Assembly (NCBI GenBank): GCA_013397435.1
Contig: VZRG01002336.1
Coordinates: forward strand, 1-64,000
DNA from: Erythrocercus mccallii
Lineage: Eukaryota; Chordata; Aves; Passeriformes; Dicruridae
DNA: 64,000 bases
Direction of reading: 5' to 3'
Numbering within the stretch: the first letter of the stretch is position 1; the number at the start of each line of letters is the position of its first letter. The translations under genes were made by a program, and so were the position numbers. Shown here in pieces: positions 13,096 to 22,975 of this stretch. The notes under the pieces were generated by a model, which made no database searches, had not been told where the DNA came from, and saw nothing but the letters and a program-made list of their open reading frames with translations.

Positions 13096-13966
13096 AACTT
13101 GGGAAAAGGTAGTTTTTATTGTACAAAAACTACCAAAGTCAGACCAACAGACCTTAATGCTTACCTAAAATTAAAATTTAAACAAACACTTTTCCTTTAC
13201 TTTTTGTTGTTGACAATCAAACATCTTTCTTTGCTTATTTTATAATTTGAGGAAAGTGGTCAGCAGTCAGTGCAGGAAGGTAATTTTTCACATGAGGCGT
13301 TTTTTTTTTTTGTGTAAAATGTGTGGCACAGGAGACAGAACTCAATATATTACCTGAAACTGGAAAAGGCTTGACAGAAAAGTTCTCATGCTTGCAGAAT
13401 ACTTAGACGTCTGTTATGCATTTACAGATCAACCTCAGTAAAACATTGCAAAGTTAAGCACCTGCACAATCCTAGCAGATATAAATGTTTAGCTAAAGGA
13501 TTTACAAATCTCAGATTTCGGAGGGAGATATGAGTAATATCTACATAACAGCATTTTCAGACACTGTAATCGTTGTTCTTAGTAGAAAAATGGTACTTAA
13601 TTAGAGACAGATGTTGAAAATTTCGAGTTATTTGAAAATGTCATAAGCCAAGTCTCTCAAAGAAAATAATAGGTTACTTGTTAGACTCCCATCTTTTTAG
13701 AAATAAAGAAATATAGCAATAGTAAAATTACACTTAAAATATGTATTTCTCTTCTGTATTCAGCATTTTTGCTTCTTTTGAGCTAGGCCAAAATCCAGAG
13801 AATATGATTAAATATAATTTTGTTATAGCTGTAAATCCTCTTCTGGAAACATTGGTCTTGTAACGAACTGAACAACTGAAACAGGAACTCACAAAAAGAA
13901 ATTTCTCTCTAATTTCTTGCTGTTTCACCCCATTAAATCCCTGCCATGTATTCTTCTTTGCAAAAT

Positions 13967-13969
<3 letters not shown>
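13096..13969. other. Unique non-coding stretch
   Basis: Strongly A+T-rich (the line starting 13681 has only 13 G or C in 60). No open frame above about 65 codons and no recognised feature. Confidence 0.5.

Positions 13970-14007
<38 letters not shown>
13970..14007. repeat. (AT)19 microsatellite
   Basis: An uninterrupted run of 38 alternating A and T bases. It is self-complementary and likely to be variable in length. Confidence 0.97.
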
Positions 14008-14010
<3 letters not shown>

Positions 14011-14956
14011 CTTTCCTCTAAATCTTTCCCAAGTCTTTGCAGTCTTGGTTATTTCTGTTTGACTCCAGTGAAGTGCTGCTGCCCCGCCCCTTTGGAAGAC
14101 ACTATTCTGATCTCTCTTTATTAATCAGTAAATATCTTTAACCCCTCTGTTTCCTGTCACATTTCCCCAAGGAAATAACTCTTTGAAGTTCTTTAAATTT
14201 ACTTGCCAGAATATCAGAAAACCACTTTTAGGATCTTATTTACAGTGCAATCAAGCCATTTAATGTCATTCTCTTTGTAGCATGAAATATTTATGTGTAA
14301 GTAGCTGTGAAAAGGTGGACTAAATTTAAAGCAAGATCACGGTTTATCTCAAAGACCACTTTCAAAACCCATATTATAGTTGAGGTGTACTCCTGCAGCA
14401 CTGCTTCCCACTGAAGATTCATGTCTTCCCTTTCACCCACAGGAAGAACCATCCCTCTTTCCTGCTCCTCCCCAGCACTCGATGCGTGGTCATCTCCAAT
14501 TTAAATGGAAATTACAAGACTGGGACATTTCATTCTGTTCTCTTTCAAATTTTAAGCAGATTTCTTTATGAAGTCATGTGGTTTAGACCTTGACAAGACC
14601 TTGTTCTCATTGGTATTGTGGTTTTTTTGTCTTGTTTTTTTAAGTCTATAAAAAAATCAAAAACACTTGCAACACACAGAAATATGGAGCTGATGTTAAC
14701 TGCTTAGCTGCAAGTGAATTCCACCTCATAAATGGTAATTTGAATACATTTAAATGTACAAATATACACAGAAATTTTGCAGCTGATCCTGCAATCCATG
14801 ACTGTCAGTCACTGGAGACCAGGACTGACTCTCAGTGGGAACTGGGCATCTAAATATGCTCAGATTACATTCAGTATTATATTGGCTTGTTCTTCCTAAG
14901 AATGAGAAGGCTCTGACAAGACTCTGATGCCTTCAAGCATCCTCCTCTTCCGCATC
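14008..14956. other. Unique non-coding stretch
   Basis: A+T-rich, low-information sequence leading up to the interrupted CR1. No coding or repeat feature is recognised. Confidence 0.5.
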
Positions 14957-15078
14957 CAAAGGGGCTCCAAGGAGAGGGACTTTGGACAAAAGCTTGGAGG
15001 GCCAGGACAAGAGGGAATGGTTTCCCATTGCCAGAGGGCAGAGATAGATGGGATATTGGGAAAAAAGTGCTCCTTGTG
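14957..15078 (+). mobile_element. CR1 LINE, left half of a split element
   Basis: AGGGGCTCCAAGGAGAGGGACTTT, then GGACAAGAGGGAATGG, GCCAGAGGGCAGAGATAGATG and GGATATTGGGAAAAAAGTGCTCC follow the CR1 3' region just upstream of its last 200 bases. An uninterrupted copy at 45250-45626 shows the expected continuation: CTGTGAGGATGGTGAGGCCCTGG. Here the CR1 match stops at about 15073-15079 and resumes at 17349 with GTTGAGGCCCTGG on the same strand, so only about 6-12 CR1 bases are missing. The two halves are best read as one element opened by a 2.27 kb insertion. Confidence 0.85.
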
Positions 15079-15446
15079 CTCAGCAGGGAATGCTCATGAG
15101 GACATACTCTTGAACACCCTTTGGGACTTCCTGTGCAGAAATCGGGGCTCTGTTGCACTGGATCTTGTGAGTCCCAATGGTTGGCATCACACAGTGAGGC
15201 GGCTGCCAGTTCATGGGCTCAGTCGCATGGGCTGCAACTTTCTGAAGAAATCCTACCAAGTGTAGGTCATTTAGGCCCTGTGGAATGAGATTGTTGCTCC
15301 TGGGAAAAACCTACAGGGGTCAAAGCCACTTGACTTAGTGTTGTGAAGCACAAGGGTTTGTTGGCTGCCTGGGTCAACTTGTCAGCATGCTCTGACCTGA
15401 AGGACAGTGGTTCTTAGACCAACCCTTCTTCTTGACTGGGCATTAC

Positions 15447-15504
15447 AGTGGAGTGCAGTGTGAGCTGAAACAGTCTGTGCCCAAGTTGAAGCCCCGTTAA
15501 GCTT
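15447..15504 (-). pseudogene. Tentative gastrokine exon 6 remnant
   Basis: An acceptor-like CCTTCACAG precedes 15504. Read in the phase left by exon 5, the next codons give a stop at the third codon, then a stretch with the pattern GFNLGTDCFSSHC and a second stop. Gastrokine last exons carry a short segment of the form S-x-x-C-[FY]-[ST]-[AS] before a hydrophobic LWIL-type end, and only the first part is suggested here. The resemblance is weak and could be chance. Confidence 0.3.
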
Positions 15505-15729
15505 CTGTGAAGGGAGGAGTAAGGGTTTGGTTTGGGTCATTTATGGGGGCTATTACCACCATGTTCTACTCCTGATCTGTGGCAGTGCAAAACATTTTGT
15601 GCAACTTCTCTGAAGCCTTTGGTTTCTTTCCAACTAGAGGTGGAAGGGCAGCAATTGTGCCTTAGTCATGCCCCAGGAGACAAAACGGTCAGGTCAGTAC
15701 CACTGAAAATTCCTAATGCTTGCACTCAC

Positions 15730-15864
15730 TGTGAACTTCGTAAGCCATGTAGGTGGTGAGTCCGCTGCGCATAGCAGTAATGCCTATTCCATAGGAGTTG
15801 AGGTTGTTGACCAATCCACTGGTGACAAAGGTGATCTTCTTGGTCTTCCAAAACCAATCAGGTT
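15730..15864 (-). pseudogene. Gastrokine exon 5 (BRICHOS C-terminal part)
   Basis: Bounded by an AG acceptor at 15866-15865 and a perfect GTGAGT donor at 15729-15724. It starts NLIGFGRP in the frame left by exon 4 and then continues one frame over as KKITFVTSGLV, NLNSYGIGITAM and TTYMAYEVH. One base is therefore missing near 15840-15843. With it restored the exon would be 136 bases and end in phase 1, the phase I recall for gastrokine intron 5. The BRICHOS cysteine expected after ITAM is Arg (CGC, one transition from TGC), which would remove the conserved disulfide. The intron 5 side is otherwise intact. Confidence 0.85.
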
Positions 15865-16983
15865 CTAAACATCAAATACCAGCATTCAGCAAGCTCAGTG
15901 TCAGGAGCTGTGTCCTTCTAGGCCTGTTCCTAGCTCTGGAAGGATGACTTGGGGCTGGGGGTTTGAGCCCAAGCTGCCTTTAGGGACACCTTTCAATCCC
16001 CTGGGGGCCTGTGAGACCTCTAGCAGCCTTGAAGGCAGCAGCAAAAGTAAAGTTTGTTCTAAGGGGGTCAAGGTGCAGGGAGCCTGAGGGGAAGTGACAG
16101 TGCAAGGAAAGTGCTGAAAAGGAGGAGTGTGGCCACTCTGTGGAACCAGAGCTCCTGCCAAAGCCTTTGCTCAGTCTCTGCCCTCGCCCCCGAGAGGCTG
16201 GAAGGGCAGCAGTGGAAGGGCGGCAGGAGAAGTCTCTTCCTGCAGCCCGTTCTAACCTGGAACCAAAGAAGGCAGCAGCAAGGCCAGGCAGATACATTTG
16301 CTCTTGGACTAGTTGCAGGTGGTGCTGAGGAACCTTGTCTGAGTGCCCTAACAAGTCACAACGGCTCCCATGGGCTTTGTGTCGAATGAATTGCCACCCT
16401 CTTTTCCTTTTGGAATGCTTTGTGGCCTGGCCCAAGTCCCTGGCTGCTTTCCTGCTGCTTGCTCCCACGCTCTGGGCTTCCCTCTGCTCTCTAGCTCCTT
16501 CCTCAGCTAGGGCTGCAGGCCTCCAGGTGGGGCTCACGCCATGAATGTGGGGGAAGGGCTGTGGAATAGGGAGACACTCTCTCGTGCTGCAAAGCAAAAG
16601 GGGGTCTGGCCAAGAGCAGCTGCAAGGCCATGTTCTGAGCCTGACCAATGCAGTTTGGTGCTGAAAAGTCTGTGAAGGACTTTGAGATCTTGGCATGCCA
16701 GTAGGATTAAGGCCCTTGAAGGGCTCCTCAGAGCAAGGCTTTCCCCAGCCAGCTGCAGAGCTCAGCACCCTCAGAGAAAGCAGAGCTGGGGGAGGGAATG
16801 CTGCAGTCCCTTTCTTCTTTTGGCAAAGCATTCCTACAACAAATTCCCAATCTGCATTACTGTTGAGAGAGAGGAAACTCTGCCACTAGAGACAACCTCA
16901 TCCTGTCCAGAAAGAAAAAGCACATGAAGAAACGGCCCAATGATGTCCAGGGCGAGAAACCTGCTGCTTCTTGGGAATCTTAC
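15865..16983 (-). other. Intron 4 of the gastrokine fragment
   Basis: G+C-rich spacer between exons 4 and 5, starting GTAAGA on the minus strand and ending TTTAG. A 283-codon minus-strand frame (15980-16831) and shorter plus-strand frames cross it, but they show no domain and reflect the scarcity of stop codons in G+C-rich DNA. No repeat is recognised inside. Confidence 0.7.
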
Positions 16984-17094
16984 CCTGCTCTCCTATGCCA
17001 GGCAGGCCAGGTTATCAAAGCGGGGCATCTCGCTTTTGCTTATGATGGAAATGTAGCAGGTGTTCTGCTGAGTGACTTTGGTTGCAATGACACC
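16984..17094 (-). pseudogene. Gastrokine exon 4 (BRICHOS core) with TAG stop
   Basis: Acceptor TTTCACAG and donor GTAAGA bound 111 bases, exactly 37 codons, the same length I recall for human GKN1 exon 4. It reads GVIATKV, NTCYIS, SKSEMP, RFDNLACLA, then a stop, then ESR. The Cys of NTCYIS is the first invariant BRICHOS cysteine and is kept. The stop is TAG at 16995-16993, one transition away from CAG. A product ending there would lose the rest of the BRICHOS domain. Confidence 0.9.
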
Positions 17095-17315
17095 CTGTGA
17101 AATAGAAGTGTTCAGCACTCACAATTTAGCTTTTTCCAAGTGTTAACTTCGGCATAAAGCTGGGATGGAAACCATAAGAAATGCTGAGAGTTCCTACCCC
17201 ACATTGTGGACTCCAAATGCTCCAAATAAGGAAAGAATCTCTGTCCTTGGGCCAGCTGTACGAGGGGCCAGTCTCCTTGTATGCTTTTTGAATGAGCCCC
17301 CTGCCTGCCACTCAC

Positions 17316-17348
17316 TGTGTTGTAGTTCCAGATGGTTTTCCAGGCCCG
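17316..17348 (-). pseudogene. Gastrokine exon 3, truncated at CR1 junction
   Basis: The last eleven codons before the GTGAGT donor read NRAWKTIWNYNT at the 3' end, matching the family pattern W..IWDY.. followed by G at the start of exon 4. The Asp of the WDY position, one of three invariant BRICHOS residues, is Asn here (AAC instead of GAC). Upstream of 17348 the minus-strand reading frame stays open but is only antisense CR1 (17349-17414), so the native 5' part of the exon and its acceptor are missing. Confidence 0.8.
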
Positions 17349-17546
17349 GTTGAGGCCCTGGCACTGGGTACCCAGAGAAGCTGTAGCTGCCTCTGGGTCC
17401 TTGTTAGTGTTCAAGGCCAGGTTGATGGGGCTTGATGCAACCTGGGATAGTGGAAGATGTCCCTGCCCATGGTAGAGAGTGGAAGGAGATGGTCTTTAAG
17501 GTCCCTTCCAACCCAAACCATTCTGTGACTCTACAATTCTATGATT
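17349..17546 (+). mobile_element. CR1 LINE, right half of a split element
   Basis: GTTGAGGCCCTGGCAC, CCCAGAGAAGCTGTAGCTGCC, GTTCAAGGCCAGGTTGATGGGGCTTG, GCAACCTGGGATAGTGG and TTTAAGGTCCCTTCCAACCC follow the CR1 3' end in order, closing with an ATTCTATGATTTCC tail. It resumes the CR1 sequence within about a dozen bases of where the left half at 15078 stops. Confidence 0.92.
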
Positions 17547-20500
17547 TCCTGACTTATTCAGACAACACTTCCTAAAAGTAGAAGTGTGCTTGCTGCTTTA
17601 CATCCCAGTTAATCTGAGTTGTTGACATGTGAGAAACTTGTTTGTTTTTCATTGCCTAGTTAAATGAGACACTCAAGATTTTTGGGTTGATGGTTTCAGC
17701 TTGCTTAAGGATTGATAAAGTCAATTCCATGTGCAGGTTCTGCTGGTTTTGAGAATTCAAGTCTGTTCTCACTTGGGTTGTTAGAAGACTCAGTTACTCA
17801 GTAATTTCAACAGACTGAGGACATTTTTCCAGTATTGCCACAGGCTGACGGTTATCGGAATTATCCAAGAATTATTTTCCTGTTGTTCAAGATTATCTTG
17901 CTTTTAAAAGAAACCTAAGTATTCATGTTCAGGGAATCTGAACAGAGAAATGACAAAGATGGCTGTCTGAGGAAGTTTTTGGAGGAATCACTGGGAAGAT
18001 GTGAGGTGGGAATAAAAGATGGCTTTATTTTTGTGGGTATAAAAGCACCAAAACATAAATATCATATTAAATGTTCCTCACTGAATAGGGAAGATGCATC
18101 TTGGACAAGTAAGGATAATTACTGAACAATTTTTAGCCTGATTTCTTCAGGAAATGAGGCTTGAATGATCCTTGTGCCTGTCAGTCCCACTTAATAACTG
18201 CTAGATCCATTCATCAGCTGCAGATCTGACAGAGCAGTGATGCCGAGCTACAAAATCCTCACAGCATCCTTGGTAAGAATCAACTGAGTGGTGGAAAGCA
18301 CTGGATTAAGGATTAACACTCCCCCAAAAGGAAGGAAAAAAAATCAACAAATTAAATATCCAGAACTAAAAAATATTTTTAAAATAAAGGTAAAATCTTT
18401 AAATACTTTAAATGCAAAACCGTAAAGAGTCCTTTGCTCATTCAAGGGATTTTGTGGATTCTCTGGTTTCTAGGAAGGGATGCATTCAGTATTATGCATT
18501 ACTTAACCCAGTGGACAGGAGGGAAAAACAAATCCATGAATTCATGGCTTCTGATGCTCAAATCATTGCCCATTCATCTTAAACTCTATGATATTTTCAC
18601 AAGGATGTTACATCATACATTACCTGTGACTGACATGGAAGCAGAGTATCGTGTCTCTGCCACATTTCCATTTAATTCCATCTTACTTCCATATATTAAC
18701 ACCATGAAAGAAGGAAAGTCAATCCTCACAGTTTATTTATTTTACATATATTTCCCTGTCAAAAAAAAAAAGGCTCTTTTATCATTCTCTGGGCAATAGG
18801 AAGGGAACCAATGCTTATATTTAATGACAGGATCCAGCACCTTCTATTGGCAGCAGTTTTCTAACTTGGGTTCTGGTACTGTCCTGTTAAATGTTGTACA
18901 CACTAAATGGAAACATTAAGGTGCACAGACTGGTGGGTAAAACCAACACCACAGAAAGTTATTTAGCTGATTAATGTCTTTGGCACCTGATTTTTGAGGT
19001 GTCCATTAACTAAGATGAATTTCCTCTCCTGCAGGAACATATGTGTTACACATTCCATCTCCACTAGAATAGATATAGTCAGATTTCTTCAGATGGGAGT
19101 GTAAAACACCATTTTTCACTTTTTGGAGAGCTCCATAAATTCAAATTCCTTCACGGCATTTCCCAAACACTCTTGAAATGTTCCAGGCCAGGGGAAAAAA
19201 AAGTTTTTCAGTGAATTCACCTTCTGGAACTTGTTCTAAGCTGGAATAGCACTGTACTGAGTAAATGCAGTCTTATTTTTTAGGAAAAAGAATCTCCTTT
19301 CTCTCTTTTCACTCATATATATCATTAATATCTCTCATTCTGTACTCATACACACAGACATACCCACTCATGTGCTTGGCTTTTCTATGAGATAATACAG
19401 AACTTCTTGAACATACAAGATGCTTCAGGCAATTCACATATAATTCCACAGTACCTTGCAAATGACTCGAGTCTTAAGGGCTGAAGTTCTTCAGATTTCT
19501 TTCCTACTTTCTAAAGCACTAGACAAAAAATAGCACATGCAATCTTTAAGATAGCGTCGGATAAAGTGACGTTGGATAAAGGTGTTTGGTGCCATGCCAC
19601 CTTCCAAAAGAAAAAGGAGAAAACTCCTTATGCTTTTAAGAGTGATGCTAACAGTTACAGGAATGATGACCCTGAGGAGCAGTTTAATCACCAGATTACT
19701 GCTCTCCTCAGTCCTTATACCCAGCCAGCCAATGGTCCTGCATGATCACACCAGATCCATGGCTGTTGAATTGTTGAAAATATGTACACTAAGTGCAAAC
19801 TAAGTGCAAAACACTGCACTATGTGACAATTTCTGTGTCTGTAGGTATAAATTCTACTGAAAATTCACAAGTGCCTTATTTATTTATGTAAAGCTGCATA
19901 CAAGTAGTGTCTGTGAATTGGTCTAGGCACAGTGGGGACTTTTTGAGCTGGGCTATCTCCTCGATCATCTAAAATCCCCACTTGGAGAGCTGCTGCACCA
20001 ATTAGTCAAATATTTTGCTGTCAAGAGTAAGAAATCAGTCAACCAGCTTCTCCCAAGTCATCTCAAACTGTGTTACCTGTTCAAAGACAAGGTGCAGACC
20101 AGGCAAGGAATTTATGGTAAAGCACATTTGGTGTTCTCAGAGGCACATCCCTGATTTCCTGTTGCACCCCAGTTATGACTACGTGACTTATGGCCCTATA
20201 GTTCCATGGGTTTAATCTCACACAGTGTTTCTGGTGTGTCCTGGCTGTCCCCACAAAGGTGCAAGCTAGAGCAGAAAGCACCAGCAGAGATGTTTGAAAA
20301 GCCATGTGCACTTAAAGAAACTTTGAGGGAGGTGGATGGGAGGATGCAGCATTGTGAAAACTCTGCATGAAGTGTTCTATCTCACACTACTATCTGAAGT
20401 CACTCATCTCTTATCTACTGTTCTTCCAGAAGGAAGATATATGGTTATTTGTTTGTTTTTTTAAAGAGCTTTCCTTAATTCACTAAATTTACAGACTTCA

Positions 20501-21443
20501 GGCAGAGGAAGATGGTGATATATGTCCTTCTGCACCCAAGAAATGGAGAGGAGCTGTTAAAGAAGGCCTGAATCTCAAGAGGCTTCTCAAAAAGCTTTGT
20601 GTGAAAAACATGTACACCCTGCTGTTCTCTAAGGACTGTGAGAGCAACACAGTAAAATTCACTCTGAGTGCAAGAGCTATTCTAAAGGCAGAAAATAAGC
20701 ATCTTCCACAGCATACACATTTCAAACGGCAGTTCCAAAGGAAAAACACAACTCCACTTCAGTGCTCTCTCAGCTGTTTATTTCCTTTGCCTACTGAACT
20801 GAATGATCTAATTTGAAGTGAGGAGACAGTTTCTGTTTTTCTCAGTAGCCTCTGTAGTCAGTGGACATGGAAACAGAATGGTAAATAGGGAGAAATGTGC
20901 TTGTTCTAGCTTTCTTTGAGGTGCTTGTATGGATTTCATGAGTTGCTCTAATTGATAGCTCTTCTGCAGCTTAATGATGACAGCTACATGTTTGGTATTT
21001 TAGAGAGAAGATGCAGGCAGAGGGAAGCTACCCCTCATATTAGCATCCACATAACCAGTGCCTATGATACAGCAAAGGTTCCAGACACATTGCTATAAAC
21101 TTCCCATCCTTACTCAGAGTCAAAAAACAATACGGCATTCCCTGAAAACAAAACTGTTAAAATAGTCAAGAGAAGAATGTTGCTGGAAGCTGAGCAGAAA
21201 ATAAAACTCTGCTGGTGCCAGGCTCCCAGCCATGCAGCTTGAGTAGATACCAGATAAATTCAGCAAAATGTAAGTAGGGCATTTAAATCTCCAAAGGTCT
21301 TTGGTTAAAAACTGTCATTAAGGTCTTTGTTTTAGGACAGAAAAAGTCCTAAAGATTTTGTTCCTTGTAATCATCTATCTGTGTTGTCCTGGTACAATGG
21401 AAGGCTAAATGCAGAGGTAAAAGCAGAAGAGACATTTTTCTGA
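17547..21443. other. Unique non-coding stretch
   Basis: A+T-rich. Open frames of 121 codons (18434-18799, plus) and 74 codons from an ATG (20305-20081, minus, with a hydrophobic start) have no recognisable family. There are small local direct repeats near 19552-19582 and 19785-19810. Confidence 0.45.
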
Positions 21444-21569
21444 ACAAGGCTAGGTTGGATGGGGCTTGGAGAAACCTGAATTTGTGGAAGGTGTTCCTGC
21501 TTTGTGGAAGGGCAGATGAAACTGGGTGGTCTTTAGGGTCCCTTTAAACCCAAACTGTTCTACGACTAA
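21444..21569 (+). mobile_element. CR1 3' end fragment
   Basis: AACAAGGCTAGGTTGGATGGGGCTTGG, then GTGGAAGGTGTTCCTGC, GGTGGTCTTTAGGGTCCCTTTAAACCCAAAC and a decayed tail identify the last 125 bases of a CR1 copy. Confidence 0.88.
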
Positions 21570-22607
21570 GAAAACCAAAATTAAATTAAACTTTTCTACA
21601 AAACTGCAGTCAGCTGAGGGAATTTAGCTCACTGCCATGTTCAAGCAAAGCCTATTCAATCACTGTACACATTTTGTTTGTACCAATGTCTCATATGGAA
21701 ACAACGTTCATGCTGATAGTTTAGATGGAAAAGAAAGGAGGTGTTTTTTCAAATTTTGAAAAGAAGAATTTTCTTGGAGAAGATTAAAAAAGTTTTGGAA
21801 AATTATTTGTGGGAGACATCATCACATCCTGAATACACTGACCATTTTACCTAATATTTTCAGCTGAAGAATCGCCAAGCGAAACACCAGAATGGTCACA
21901 CATAGCTGGCTCCAAGAAAAGTACACTGTTTTTCTGTTACAGTGTGAGTCTCTGAGTCCTTAGGGCTCATATTTCAACAGAGGATTTGGTAATGAAAGTG
22001 AAATTACAGGGTAAGGTGACTCAGGATGGAGCTAGTTACAGTCAGAGTTGCAGTAACGTTTCTTTTCTTACATTTTGTCTACTGCCTAACTGTGAGGTTT
22101 ATGTTAAGGGATGTGACACACTTTTAAACATAGACCAGCCAGAAAACTTGCATGGAAAACAGTAAGATAGGCAAATAAAACTCTGCCACAGTAAGAACAG
22201 AATAAATTATTTAATGCAGGCTTCTCTTCTTCAAATAGTGACATTGCTACAGGAAAAAAAAAAAATAAGAGCAATGGGAGATGCATGAAATGTTTTCCTT
22301 GCAGGAGGAGTGACTTTGAGATGATCCCTCCTTGTTGGGCTGGTGTTGCTGGGAAGCAGGAGAAGGTATTTAATGTCTCCTTTCCCGGCTGACTGATCGT
22401 ACAAAAAACATTTGTTTCATAAGGAATAAAGAATAAAGAAGTCTGGCTCACAGGAGGCAGAGGAGAGCCAGTGGTATATTTCCTCCAGTTCTGAGCTGCC
22501 ACGCTGCCTGTTGGTACTGTAGAAAGTTGAAAAGCCTTCTGCTTCCTGGAGTCTTGTCCCCAGGCTCTCTCACTGACACCACATTTGGCCAAGAAAGTGT
22601 GGGAAAG
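21570..22607. other. Unique non-coding stretch
   Basis: No recognised feature. A 209-codon minus-strand frame (22104-22733) overlaps it, but its first 40 or so codons are antisense CR1 and the rest resembles nothing known to me. Confidence 0.45.
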
Positions 22608-22975
22608 AATCACAGAATTATTTAGATCATCCAGTCCAATCATTAACCCAGCATCAGCATGCTCACCACTAAACCGTGTCCCCAAGTGCCACCTCCACTT
22701 GCCTTTGAACACTTCCAGGGATGGTGACTCCAACAGTGCCCTGGACAGCCTTTTCCAGGGCTTGACAAGAAGTTTCTCCTAATACCCTTAAACGTTCTCT
22801 GCCATAACTTGAGGACCTTTCCACTGGTCCTGTCACTTGTTACCTGGCAGAATAAACCCACCCCCATCTGGCTATAGCCTCCTGTCAGACAATCATAGAG
22901 AGCAAGAAGGTCTCCCCTCCTAGACCATTCACCAGCATCTCAACATCTTTTGTACAGTGACAGCCCAAACATCTA
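22608..22975 (-). mobile_element. CR1 LINE 3' end, minus strand
   Basis: In plus orientation: AATCACAGAATTATT (tail), AGATCATCCAGTCCAATCATTAACCCAGCA, CACTAAACCGTGTCCCCAAGTGCCAC, TTTGAACACTTCCAGGGATGGTGACTCC, TTGAGGACC...CACTTGTTACCTGG and AAGGTCTCCCCTCC. It continues more weakly to TCAACATCTTTTGTACAGTGA. The order fits the reverse complement of a CR1 3' end reaching into ORF2. Same tail type as 1680-2479. Confidence 0.9.

Larger units (their letters stand above)
15079..17348. other. G+C-rich insert inside a CR1, carrying gastrokine exons
   Basis: Everything between the two CR1 halves differs in composition from the surroundings: the line at 16141 has 38 G or C in 60, against 13 in 60 for the line at 13681. 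It carries minus-strand gastrokine-family exons with their introns, so it was copied or moved as DNA rather than through mRNA. I see no poly-A tail, no terminal inverted repeat and no clear target-site duplication at the edges. The insert ends inside gastrokine exon 3 on its right side. Confidence 0.75.
15447..17348 (-). pseudogene. GKN-like: Gastrokine-family (BRICHOS) gene fragment, unprocessed
   Basis: Gastrokines are small secreted stomach-mucosa proteins with one BRICHOS domain. Reading the minus strand, three exons are clear: part of exon 3 (17348-17316), exon 4 (17094-16984) and exon 5 (15864-15730), with introns of 221 and 1119 bases. All four donor and acceptor sites around the two introns are canonical. 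Family hallmarks in order are W..IW.Y, GVIATK, NTCYIS, SEMP, NLNSYGIGITAM and TTYMA.E. Lesions: exon 3 truncated at the CR1 junction; a TAG codon late in exon 4; a one-base deletion early in exon 5; the invariant BRICHOS Asp changed to Asn and the second invariant Cys to Arg. Exons 1-2 (signal peptide) are absent and exon 6 is only tentative. The family call is firm; which gastrokine is the source is unknown. Confidence 0.85.

Noticed and set aside
15980..16831. 283-codon minus-strand open frame
   Set aside because: It lies inside intron 4 of the gastrokine fragment, shows no domain or signal peptide, and is explained by G+C-rich sequence with few stop codons.
18241..18280. ATG with eleven codons running into a GGTAAGA donor, like a first coding exon
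   Set aside because: No promoter, no hydrophobic signal core and no following exon could be found on the plus strand.
20015..20215. A CVTC motif suggestive of a retroviral integrase zinc finger
   Set aside because: Only the CxxC pair is present; the histidine pair and flanking integrase motifs are absent in any frame.
22104..22733. 209-codon minus-strand open frame
   Set aside because: Its beginning is antisense CR1 and the remainder matches nothing; there is no splice or promoter context.
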